A stretch of DNA of 42,548 nt. Source: Candidatus Rhodoferax bjergmarkensis (GTDB taxonomy: Bacteria > Pseudomonadota > Gammaproteobacteria > Burkholderiales > Burkholderiaceae_C). Shown here one piece after another: positions 8,085 to 16,113 of the stretch. Location of the stretch: contig JADJFX010000001.1 in the NCBI GenBank assembly GCA_016708345.1, positions 1 to 42,548 of the forward strand. Reading direction: 5' to 3'. The translations under genes and the position numbers were made by a program. The notes under the pieces are model-generated. The model saw only the letters and a program-made list of their open reading frames with translations, did not search any database and was not told the origin of the DNA. The first letter of the stretch is position 1; the number at the start of each line of letters is the position of its first letter.

Positions 8085-8117
8085 CCCACCCGCGCACAGC
8101 CGGTGTGCGCAGGTGGG
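8085..8117 (+). terminator. stem-loop between nosZ and nosR
   Basis: CCCACC-c-GCGCACA / TGTGCGC-a-GGTGGG, 13 base pairs with one internal mismatch and a 5-base loop, with no U-run. It probably stabilises the nosZ message or partly attenuates transcription into nosR, giving more NosZ than NosR; this is inference. Confidence 0.5.
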
Positions 8118-8134
8118 AATCACAAGGGGAATTC

Positions 8135-10763
8135 ATGCTAGTTTTGAGTCAACGGTGGGTGGCCTGGTGGCCACTTTTTCTGGTGATGTTTTTGCGGTGG
8201 CGGTGCGCGTGCGGGCTCCGGCGCTTATGAAGCCACCTTGCCTGCCGAGTTGGCGACGGCTAAAGACATGTGTGCGCTGCTGCCTTGCGCGGAAGTTTTT
8301 CCGGGTGCAACCCATTTTTCGGAACGCAAGGGGCAACCTCCTTACGTAGAAGCCTACGGCGAACCGCAAGCGGATCAAAAAAAGCTGTTGGGCTATGTGA
8401 TGCTGTCCACCGACATCACGGATACACCGGCTTACTCGGGCAAACCGGTCGTGACATTGATTGGTATGGACACCACGGGCCATTTTGTGGGCGTCAAAGT
8501 GCTCAAGCATTCAGAGCCCATTTTGCTGCTGGGAATCCCTGAGTCTGCGTTGCTGAACTTTAACAACCAGTACATCGGTAAATCGGTTGCGCAAAATATT
8601 GAGGTGGGCCAATCCCGTCCGGAAGAAAACATTCTGGGCCTGGATGCCATATCGGGCGCCACGGTGACGGTGATTGCACAAAACCAGGTCATGATGACCT
8701 CGGGCACCAACATTGCGCGCCAGGTTGGCATTCTGGCACCGACCGTGCGCGATGCCGCCCAGTATGTCGAAACCCGCAAATCCTTCACGTGGGATGAACT
8801 GGTCGAGCAGGGCAGCGTACAGCGCTTGCTGGTCAAGACCGAGCAGGTGGGGCTGGACCCCAGTTCAGACCCCTTTATTGAACTGTGGTTTGGCGATTTG
8901 AACCATCCCGATGTGGGCCGCAGTGTTCTTGGCGAACTGGGTTTCAGGAATTTGCGTGACCGCTTAAAGCCGGGCGAGCATGCGATTTTCATCGTTCGTA
9001 CCAGGGGGGGAGAGTCCTTCAAGGGCTCCGGCTTTGTGCGGGGGGGTATTTACGACCGTATTCAGGTCAAACAGGGCGCTGATGCATTTACCTTTCGCGA
9101 TCTGGATTATTTGAATCTGTATGGCTTATCGGCTCAAGGTGCGCCCAGTTTCAATGAGTCCGGCATCTTTCTCATCCGTGACAAGGCGTTTTCTGCAGCC
9201 TATCCATGGAAACTGTCGTTCCTGGGCAATCGGGTCGATCGCGCAACGGGCGCACGCAGTTTCACCAGTTTCGATTCCAAATACTGGCTCGCAGACGCCC
9301 TGTTGCAGGGTGGCCGTCCGGTTGTAGAGGAAGCTGCTGCGCCGTGGGTGCGGGTGTGGCAGTCGCGCGCCGTGTCAATTGCCCTGTTTGCGGCATTGCT
9401 GATTGCGGTGACCGTGGTGTATGCATTTCGCGAGCGCCTCACGCGTTTGTCGACCCACAAAAACAAGTGGCCGGTCAACGTGTTCAAGTACAGCGCCTGG
9501 GGCTTGAGTATCGGGTTTGTCGGCTTTGGTGCCATGGCCCAACCGTCTATTACGCAGGTGCTGACATGGTTTCATTCGCTGCTTTTTAATTGGACCTGGT
9601 CGCTGTTTTTATCCGACCCCTTTATTTTCCTGTTCTGGATCTTCATCATCCTGACCGTGTTTCTGTATGGACGCGGCTTGTTTTGCGGCTGGATGTGCCC
9701 GTTTGGTTCGCTGTCCGAAGCCCTGTTCAAGGTGGGCCGTGTGATGGGGCTCAAACGCTGGCAACGCCCGGTGCCGCAGCGGTTGCATGACCGGCTGAAA
9801 TGGCTCAAATACGCCATCTTCTTCGGCTTGCTGACCGTATCCATGTTCTCCATGGGCTTGGCCGAAGTGTTGTCGGAAGTAGAGCCTTTCAAAACCACTT
9901 TTTTGGTCGGCATCACCAACAGGGCCTCGCCATATGGTCTGTTCGTGGCGGTTTTGTTGGGGCTTTCGCTGTTCATCGAGCGCCCTTATTGCAAATATAT
10001 TTGCCCGCTGGGTGCTGCGTTGGCCATGCCCAGCACCTTTCGCTGGTACGGCTTGCGCCGCAAGCAGGACTGCAACAGTTGCAAGGCCTGTGCAGTCGGT
10101 TGCGGAGCGCAGGCCATTGATGCGGCGGGCCGCATTGACCACCGTGAGTGCCTGCACTGCCTCGATTGCATGGTGCTGTACACCGATACCAAGGGCTGCC
10201 CGCCTTTGGCCAAGGAGCGCAAGCGCCGGGAAAAAGACGGCCTGGAGATCACCCCCATTGGCGTCAACGGCTATTTCATTCCCATCCATCCTGCCACGGG
10301 TTTTGAGGCGCAAATCAGCACCAAGGCTGCCAATGGCCCCGATCCGCGCATGCCCACCGACCCGGTGGCACCTGCGCACAAGGTGGATGTCACACTTTTG
10401 GAGTGGATTTGGTTGGAGGTACGCGACCATCTGTGGCCTTGGACAGCCGAGGGTTGGGCCTCCAAACACGCGATCCATGTGGTTGGAATTATTCTGGCGC
10501 TGGCCGCCACGATCGCTTGGGGCTTGGCGGCTATGGGCTATTTGTCATCGAATGCGGTGATCGCCTGGTGGTTTGGCTGGAGCGTGTACGAGGTGGTGAT
10601 TCGCCTTTCCGGGCACCGTTATGTCAAAGATGGCCCTTGGTGGCAGGACAACTACCGCTATGCGGGGGTGATGGACATGCTCAGCTATGTGGGCTTTAAA
10701 AACCTGTTGATTGGTGCGGCCTTGTTCCTCACGCTCAAAACATTCGGCTTCTTGCTGGCATGA
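8135..10763 (+). CDS. nosR: NosR, N2O respiration flavo/iron-sulfur membrane protein (frameshifts in signal peptide as read)
   Basis: The readable frame (open from 8187; 841 residues counted from the TTG at 8238) covers nearly all of NosR: periplasmic FMN-binding domain with the flavinylation motif SGATVT (8652-8669), a membrane helix near 9370-9430, a polytopic core with CGWMCP and CKYICPLG, and two 4Fe-4S motifs (CNSCKACAVGC and CLHCLDC). NosR carries electrons to NosZ and supports its expression. The best start is ATG 8135, with AAGGGG six bases upstream and a hydrophobic signal peptide, but that frame ends at 8228-8230. Adding one G near 8194 and one near 8210 would join signal and domain (FLAVAVRVAGSGAYEA). 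A ~150-residue C-terminal extension with extra membrane helices follows the ferredoxin part, making the protein longer than the ~720 residues of Pseudomonas NosR. Confidence 0.92.
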
Positions 10764-10770
10764 TTCACTA

Positions 10771-12066
10771 ATGGTGTGCATGCGGCAGTTGGTGTGGTGT
10801 GGATTGGTACTCGGCTTGCTGTGGGGTGGTCGTGCGCACGCTGCCACGCTGCAGGTCAAACCCGGTGATGCCCTGCAAGTGGTGATTGACCGAGCGCAAG
10901 TTGGTGATGTCGTGGAAATTGCCCGCGGGCTGTACCAGGGCAATTTTGTCGTCAACAAGCCGCTGACCTTGCGCGGTGTGGGGCGGCCCACCCTGAGTGG
11001 CGGTTTGGTGGGCCACACCCTCAGCGTGGAGTCGGCCGATGTGGTGCTTGAAGGCCTGATTGTGCGGGACTCGGGTGATAGCCTGAAGGATCAAAACAGC
11101 GGTATCTACATCCGCCCCGGATCGCACCGTGCCGTCGTGCAGCACTGCACTTTGAGCTACAACCTGTTTGGGCTGTGGATTGAAAAAGCCAACGACGTGC
11201 GGGTGGAGGCCAACAACATCACCGGCAAGCGTGATTACAACTCGGCCCAGCGCGGCAACGGCGTGCAGCTCTACAACACCAAGGGCGCGCGCATCATTGG
11301 CAACCACATCAGCTTTGTGCGCGATGCCTTGTATGTGGATGTGTCGCACCACGCCATCTTCCGCAGCAACCGGCTGCACCACAGCCGTTATGGCACCCAC
11401 TACATGAATTCCTACTACAACCTGTGGGAAGACAACGAGAGTTACGCCAACCGGGGCGGCCTGGCCTTGATGGAGGTGCGTGACCAGGTGGTGCGCAACA
11501 ACCGCACTTGGGGCAATACCGACCACGGCATCATGCTGCGCACACTGCAGGACTCGGTAATTGAAAACAATGTGGTCGCAGGCAACGACCGAGGATTCTT
11601 TATTTACGACGTGGAGTACGCCACCCTGCGCGGCAACCTGGTGATGGACAACCATGTAGGCGTGCATTTGTCGGCCGGCTCCACGCGCAACATCGTCCAA
11701 GCAAATGATTTCATTGGTAACCGCGAACAGGTGCGTTACGTGGGTGCGCGCGACGAGGCCTGGGGTACAACCCCGCGCGACCCGTCTGGCAAAGGCAACC
11801 ATTGGAGCAACTACCTGGGCTGGGATCGCGACGCCAATGGCGTGGGCGACATTCCTTACGAGGCCAATGACATGGTGGACCGCTTGAGCTGGCGCCACCC
11901 CAGCATGGCCTTGTTACTGGGCAGTCCCGCCGTGCAGGCCCTGCGCCTGGTTGGGCGGCAGTTCCCGGTGCTGCGTGTACCCAGTGTGGTAGATGCCTAT
12001 CCCCAGGTGCAACCGTTTAACAAAAATTGGAGCGCATGGCGTGACAAATTCAAGCGTGAACGCTGA
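10771..12066 (+). CDS. nosD: NosD, periplasmic copper-site maturation protein
   Basis: About 431 residues from ATG 10771 (ATG 10780 is equally possible; the frame extends upstream into nosR without good start signals). A Sec signal peptide (MRQLVWCGLVLGLLWGGRAHAA) precedes a right-handed beta-helix of CASH/PbH1 repeats, visible as recurring N-N-x-I/V patterns (VEANNITG, GNHISF, RNNRTWGN, ENNVVAGN). The conserved C-terminal segment GNHWSNYLGWDRDANGVGD is typical of NosD. NosD works with the NosFY ABC transporter to assemble the CuZ centre of NosZ. Starts 7 bases after the nosR stop; its end overlaps nosF by 26 bases. Confidence 0.95.
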   Translation: MVCMRQLVWCGLVLGLLWGGRAHAATLQVKPGDALQVVIDRAQVGDVVEIARGLYQGNFVVNKPLTLRGVGRPTLSGGLVGHTLSVESADVVLEGLIVRDSGDSLKDQNSGIYIRPGSHRAVVQHCTLSYNLFGLWIEKANDVRVEANNITGKRDYNSAQRGNGVQLYNTKGARIIGNHISFVRDALYVDVSHHAIFRSNRLHHSRYGTHYMNSYYNLWEDNESYANRGGLALMEVRDQVVRNNRTWGNTDHGIMLRTLQDSVIENNVVAGNDRGFFIYDVEYATLRGNLVMDNHVGVHLSAGSTRNIVQANDFIGNREQVRYVGARDEAWGTTPRDPSGKGNHWSNYLGWDRDANGVGDIPYEANDMVDRLSWRHPSMALLLGSPAVQALRLVGRQFPVLRVPSVVDAYPQVQPFNKNWSAWRDKFKRER

Positions 12067-12972
12067 TTCGGCAGCGATTGTGCTGGCGGGTGTCAACAAA
12101 CACTACGGCAGCGTGCGTGCCGTCGATGGCATCGACCTGACCGTGCAGCGCGGTGAACTGTTTGGCTTGATCGGGCACAACGGCGCGGGAAAAAGCACCC
12201 TGTTCAAAATGATGCTGGGCTTGATGGCGGCCAGCGCGGGCACCATTCATGTGGCCGGTGTCTCGGTGCAAGGTTCAGACTTTCGCGCAGCACGGCGCAA
12301 GATTGGTTACTTGCCAGAAAACCTGGTCTTGTACGACAACCTGACTGCGCTGGAAACCATGCGTTTCTTTGCCAAGCTCAAAGGTGCCGATGTGGGGACA
12401 TGCCCTGCATTGCTGGAAATGGTGGGCTTGGGGGCGTGGGCAAGCGCGCCGTGCATGAATTTTCCAAAGGCATGCGCCAGCGTTTGGGTTTTGCCCAGGC
12501 GCTGTTGGGCCAACCCAGCGTGTTGTTCCTGGACGAGCCCAGCAACGGCCTGGACCCCGGTGCCATACGCGATTTTTATGCGCAGTTGAATGCACTGCGT
12601 GCGCAAGGCGTCACCATCGTGATCACCTCCCACATCCTGGCCGATTTGCAAGAGCGCGTCGACCGGCTGGCGATCATGGTCAGCGGGAAAATCCAGGCTA
12701 TTGGCAGCGTGCATGCCTTGCGCGAACAGCTTGATCTGCCCTTGTCGATCGCCTTACGCGGTGATTCCATGCAATTGACCGAATTGCAAAACCATCTGAA
12801 AAACATTGCGGGCGTCAGCATGGACATGGCGGCGGGTGAGGCCACCATCCGTTGCCCCCGCCCAGCCAAGATGGCCGTCCTGGCGGCGCTGGCTCCGTTG
12901 AGCCAGGGCCTGGTGGACTTGCACATCCACGAACCCTCCTTGGAGGATTTGTTCTTTGGACTCAGGAGCTGA
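12041..12972 (+). pseudogene. nosF: NosF, ABC transporter ATPase for CuZ maturation (frameshifted as read)
   Basis: A GTG at 12041 begins MTNSSVNADSAAIVL. The first frame gives the ATPase N-terminal half with Walker A GHNGAGKST. The second frame gives the signature motif FSKGMRQRLGFAQALL, Walker B VLFLDEP, D-loop NGLDP, H-loop TSHIL and the NosF C-terminal domain, ending at 12972. The two frames meet at the G5 run 12430-12434: adding one G restores MVGLGGVGKRAVHEF. As read, the first frame would end in unrelated residues at 12589, so no functional ATPase results unless slippage occurs. It is part of the NosDFY complex that supplies sulfur or otherwise matures the Cu sites of NosZ. Whether the indel is biological or a sequencing error cannot be told from the sequence alone. 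Confidence 0.88.
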
Positions 12973-12990
12973 GGGCTCGTCAAGCAATAA

Positions 12991-13112
12991 CATGCACATT
13001 TGGCTCGTCAGTTTTGGGCGCATTGCGTCGTTGCAAACCGTTTGTTTAGCGGAGCTAAACGGCACACTTTGCGCCTAACACTGCATCCCAAATCTGACGC
13101 CCAAATGCACAA
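12991..13112. repeat. palindromic intergenic element, copy 1 (between nosF and nosY)
   Basis: Imperfect inverted repeat: TGCACATTTGGC...GTCAG on the left against CTGACGCCCAAATGCAC on the right, with a central perfect hairpin GTTTAGC-gga-GCTAAAC. It shares CATTGC-TCGTTGCAAA and GCGCCTAA with the element at 37589-37752 and, on the other strand, CAACGACG near a TAGC hairpin with 20176-20343. It accounts for the 164-base gap in an otherwise tightly packed operon. Confidence 0.65.
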
Positions 13113-13136
13113 TTTATTATTTAACGAACCCTACCC

Positions 13137-13958
13137 ATGCTAAATATCGAATGGCGCCAGGTCGCCACCCTCGCGGGCAAAGAGTTTCGCGACCGCATGC
13201 GCAACCGCTGGGTGCTGGCCGTTGCGCTGGTGTTTGCGGTTTTCTCTCTGGTGATCACTTATTTTGGCGGTGCGCAGCAGGGCCAAGTGGGTTTGCGCTC
13301 GATTGAGTTCACCATTGCGAGCTTGGTGAGTCTGGTGATCTACCTCATCCCTTTAATTGCATTGTTGCTGGGTTTTGATGCCGTGGTGGGCGAGCGCGAG
13401 CGTGGCTCGCTGGACTTGTTATTGGCCTTGCCGATTACCCGCTTTGAGTTGCTGCTGGGCAAATACCTGGGCCTGGCTTGCGCGCTGACCCTGTCCACGG
13501 TGGCGGGTTTCGCGCTCGATGCCGTGTTGTTGTACCGCCAGTTCGGCTGGCCCGGGCTGTACCACTACCCGGGCTTCATGGTCAGCTCCGTTCTGTTGGG
13601 CTTGGCGTTTCTAAGCTGGCCTTGTTGCTCTCCGTGCTGACCCGTGAGCGCACCCGTGCCTCGGGCCGGCGATTGCGCTGTGGTTTGTTTTGTTCTGGTG
13701 TTTGACTTGCTGCTCTTGGGTTTGCTGGTGGCCAGCGGTGGCGAGTTTGGCGGCCAGGCCCTGGCCTACGTGTTGCTGCTCAACCCCGCGGATGTGTTTC
13801 GCATCCTGAACGTTTTTTCACTCGACCAGATGCGCAGCCTGTATGGCCTGACCAGCATCGTGCCCCCCGCACTGGCCAACCCCTGGCTGATGGGCGGTAC
13901 CATGCTGGCCTGGATTACCGCGCCACTGGCCCTCGCAACCTGGAGATTTCGCGCATGA
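13137..13958 (+). pseudogene. nosY: NosY, ABC transporter permease for CuZ maturation (multiple frameshifts as read)
   Basis: The frame from ATG 13137 gives a typical NosY start (LAGKEFRDRMRNRWV) and about five membrane helices, with the conserved GFDAVVGERERGSLDLLLALP loop, but stops at 13640. The family sequence continues in a second frame (LALLLSVLTRERTRASG) and then back in the first frame (VFDLLLLGLLVASGGEFGG to the stop at 13958). Three single-base losses explain this: near 13615, near 13667 (GGC C-G GCG) and in the T4 run around 13687-13690. The net loss of three bases restores the frame at the end. NosY is the membrane subunit for NosF and NosD. The stop codon overlaps the nosL start by four bases (ATGA). 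Confidence 0.87.
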
Positions 13959-14488
13959 AACCTATTCGATCCACCCTTCGGTACACCCTTCTATTGGCCG
14001 CATTGTGCGCACTGGTCGGCTTGAGCGCCTGTGGCGAGAAGTCCGAGACCGCAGTGGTTCCCATGGAAATTGACCCCGCAACCACCTGCGATCTCGATGG
14101 CATGCTGTTGGCCGACTTTCCCGGCCCCAAGGCGCAGATTCACTTCAAGGACGAAACCAAGCCCACGTTTTATTGCGACACGGTCGAGATGTTTAACACC
14201 CTGCTCAAACCCGAGCAGGTCAAACCCGTTCGCGCGGTGATGGTGCAAGACATGGGCAAGGCCGACTGGGAGCAACCACGTGGCAACTGGTTTGATGCGC
14301 GTACGGGCATCTACGTGCTGGGTAGCAAACGCAAGGGTTCCATGGGCCCCACCATTGCCAGTTTTGTACAAGAAGCCGACGCCCGGGCCTTCGCCAACCA
14401 ATACGGCGGCAAGGTGCTGCGCTTTGGCGAGATTACCCTGGGCATGGTCGATCTGAGCGGCGGTGCCCAGCAAGACACCCGCATGTGA
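13955..14488 (+). CDS. nosL: NosL, copper chaperone lipoprotein
   Basis: 177 residues. Lipoprotein signal with lipobox LSAC (Cys about 24). NosL is an outer- or inner-membrane-anchored Cu(I) chaperone that delivers copper to apo-NosZ. Matching family features are the TTCDLDGMLLADFPGPKAQIHF-like segment with the conserved GM and Pro-Gly-Pro, the Cys in FYCDTVEMF, the SKRKGSMGP segment and a Phe-Ala-rich C-terminal helix. The usual second Cys before Gly-Met is Asp here (DGM). Start overlaps nosY by 4 bases, indicating translational coupling, and its end overlaps the next gene by 4 bases. Confidence 0.93.
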   Translation: MKPIRSTLRYTLLLAALCALVGLSACGEKSETAVVPMEIDPATTCDLDGMLLADFPGPKAQIHFKDETKPTFYCDTVEMFNTLLKPEQVKPVRAVMVQDMGKADWEQPRGNWFDARTGIYVLGSKRKGSMGPTIASFVQEADARAFANQYGGKVLRFGEITLGMVDLSGGAQQDTRM

Positions 14489-15102
14489 AACACCCAAGCG
14501 CAAGCGTAGCTGTGGTTGTGCGCTTTGGCCTGATGATGTTCGGTGTTGCGCTGGCCAGCGTGCTGTGTACCGGTTCCGTACCCCTGGCGGGGCCGGCAGC
14601 AGCGCCGCAGGACGTCTGCATCGTGGCACCCCCGCTGCCTTACGACCCGGCTTCGGGCCTGGCATTGCACGCACCGCGCCCAGTGCCGCTTGATGCCCGG
14701 TGCCCCGTGTGTGGCATGTACCCGGCCCGCAACCTGGACTGGGCGGCGCAGGTGGTGTTTTCCAATGGCGACACCCATTTTTTTGACTCCCCGCTCACCC
14801 TGTACCAGTACCTGCACGACGTAGGGCGTTTCAGCCCCGGTCGCAGCGCCGCCGACATCGCCGCGCGCTACGTCACGGCGGTAGACACCCGCAGCTGGAT
14901 TGATGCCGACCACGCCAGCTATGTGCTGGGTTCGAACGCAATGGGCCCCATGCGTGCAGGCAATCTGCCTGCCTTCGCGCATCAGCAAGCGGCCCAAGAG
15001 TTTGCGCAGCGGCGCGGCGGCGAGTTGGTGGATGCGGGACGGATCACGCCACGCATGTTGCAAAGCCTCAGTACCGGCCGTGTCAAACACCAGCATCCTT
15101 GA
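14485..15102 (+). CDS. second NosL-family protein
   Basis: 205 residues from GTG 14485 (GTGA overlap with the nosL stop). An N-terminal hydrophobic segment (about 10-30) suggests a signal peptide or anchor. The NosL-like domain is clear: CPVCGMYPARNLDWAAQVVF (copper-binding Cys-x-x-Cys-Gly-Met), the THFFDSPLTLYQYL helix, the motif SYVLGSNAMGPM and a C-terminal AQRRGGELV segment. It is a paralogue of the preceding nosL but keeps the CxxCGM motif that the first copy lacks. The two may divide copper delivery between CuA and CuZ, or to different partners; this is inference. Last gene of the nos operon. Confidence 0.88.
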   Translation: MKHPSASVAVVVRFGLMMFGVALASVLCTGSVPLAGPAAAPQDVCIVAPPLPYDPASGLALHAPRPVPLDARCPVCGMYPARNLDWAAQVVFSNGDTHFFDSPLTLYQYLHDVGRFSPGRSAADIAARYVTAVDTRSWIDADHASYVLGSNAMGPMRAGNLPAFAHQQAAQEFAQRRGGELVDAGRITPRMLQSLSTGRVKHQHP

Positions 15103-15145
15103 GTAGAGTGGAAGCGTAACGCAGTAGCCTTTGACTCTACTGAAC

Positions 15146-15162
15146 CTAGTGCTAAACACTAG
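15146..15162. terminator. hairpin between the nos operon and trhO
   Basis: CTAGTG-ctaaa-CACTAG, a 6-bp stem overlapping the trhO stop codon. No U-run, so a weak candidate for a shared end signal of the two converging units. Confidence 0.3.
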
Positions 15163-15935
15163 ATCGTGCCGGTGAGTTGGCCGTGTCCCGCGTCGTGATT
15201 GACCGGCCGGATTTCGAGGTCAGTACCCAGCGCACGGCGTTCGTCGAACACAAAGCAGCCGCCCCGGTAGTGCGCGCCGTCGGTTTCTTCGAAGTATTTG
15301 AGAATGCCTCCTTCTAGCTGGAAGACGTTTTCAAGGCCCGCCTCGTGCATCAAAATGGCCGCTTTTTCGCAGCGTATGCCACCGGTGCAAAAACTCACCA
15401 CCGTCTTGCCCGCAAGGTCCGCCTTGTGCTCGGTCAGCGCTTGGGGGAATTCGGTGAATTTGCTGATGCGCCAGTCAATGGCTCCTTCAAAAGTGCCGCA
15501 GTCCACTTCAAAGTCATTGCGCGTGTCGAGCGTCACCACCGGGCGGCCCACATCGTCAACGCCAGCTTCCAGCCAGCGCTTGAGCGTGGCGGCCGATACC
15601 GCAGGCGCGCGGCCGTTGGCCGGGCGAATGGTGGGGTGGTCCATGCGGATGATCTCGCGTTTGACCTTGACCAGCATTTTTTTGAAAGGAGAAGTTTGGG
15701 ACCAGCTTTCTTTCGGTGCGATGTCGGCAAAACGCCCATCCGCATGCAACTGCGTGATAAATCCGCGCACCGCATCGGCTGGTCCGGCCAGAAAAAGGTT
15801 GATGCCTTCTTCAGCCAGCAAGATGGTGCCTTTGAGCGCGAGCTCCATTGCGCGAGCCAGCAACAGCTCGCGCAGCGCAGCAGCGTCGGGCAGGGGGACG
15901 AATTTGTAGGCGGAAATGTTGAGGATGGTGTTCAC
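15159..15935 (-). CDS. trhO: tRNA uridine(34) hydroxylase, rhodanese family
   Basis: About 258 residues from GTG 15935; an open extension to 16094 exists but the family sequence begins at VNTILNISAYKF. TrhO (YceA) uses oxygen to make 5-hydroxyuridine at tRNA position 34. Visible: the N-terminal ferredoxin-like domain with GTILLAEEGINLFLAG, the linker with VKVKREII, and a rhodanese domain with active-site loop CTGGIRCEKA and the downstream LEGGILKYFEE. Shorter than E. coli YceA (350 residues), lacking its C-terminal Cys-rich part, a form found in many bacteria. Divergent from dnaE. Confidence 0.9.
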   Translation of the reverse strand: MNTILNISAYKFVPLPDAAALRELLLARAMELALKGTILLAEEGINLFLAGPADAVRGFITQLHADGRFADIAPKESWSQTSPFKKMLVKVKREIIRMDHPTIRPANGRAPAVSAATLKRWLEAGVDDVGRPVVTLDTRNDFEVDCGTFEGAIDWRISKFTEFPQALTEHKADLAGKTVVSFCTGGIRCEKAAILMHEAGLENVFQLEGGILKYFEETDGAHYRGGCFVFDERRALGTDLEIRPVNHDAGHGQLTGTI

Positions 15936-16000
15936 GGATGAGATTTTAGGCGGCCCGGCGCAAGCATGCCGTGTCGGGGGCATGCCCAAAAATACATAAG

Positions 16001-16054
16001 AAATAGGGCATTTGCGCAGGTGGAATATGCGCAACCAGCTATTCTTTTTATAGC
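16001..16054 (+). repeat. dispersed ~55-bp repeat, copy 3 (trhO-dnaE intergenic)
   Basis: AAATAGGGCA, TGCGCAGG, ATATGCGCAACCAGCTA and TTTTTATAGCG occur in the same order and spacing as in the minus-strand copy at 38609-38661. Lies upstream of the candidate dnaE promoter. Confidence 0.6.
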
Positions 16055-16099
16055 GTTTGGCAACGCCTGCCGAGCAGCTGGCTTTGGAGGGCACAAACC

Positions 16100-16105
16100 T
16101 ACAAT
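16100..16105 (+). promoter_or_regulatory. candidate -10 element of dnaE, possibly giving a leaderless mRNA
   Basis: TACAAT ends eight bases before ATG 16114 and no Shine-Dalgarno is present between them. A transcript from this element would start within one or two bases of the start codon. Confidence 0.4.
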
Positions 16106-16113
16106 ACCGCTCT

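Noticed and set aside
6908..8089. 393-residue minus-strand frame inside nosZ, with similar long frames opposite dnaE and nosD
   Set aside because: They are shadows of strongly conserved plus-strand genes, lack recognizable motifs and follow from GC-rich codon use.
4479..15102. nos region as a horizontally acquired genomic island
   Set aside because: No integrase, att-like repeats or tRNA at its edges and no evident shift in base composition; the palindromic element inside it also occurs elsewhere in the window.
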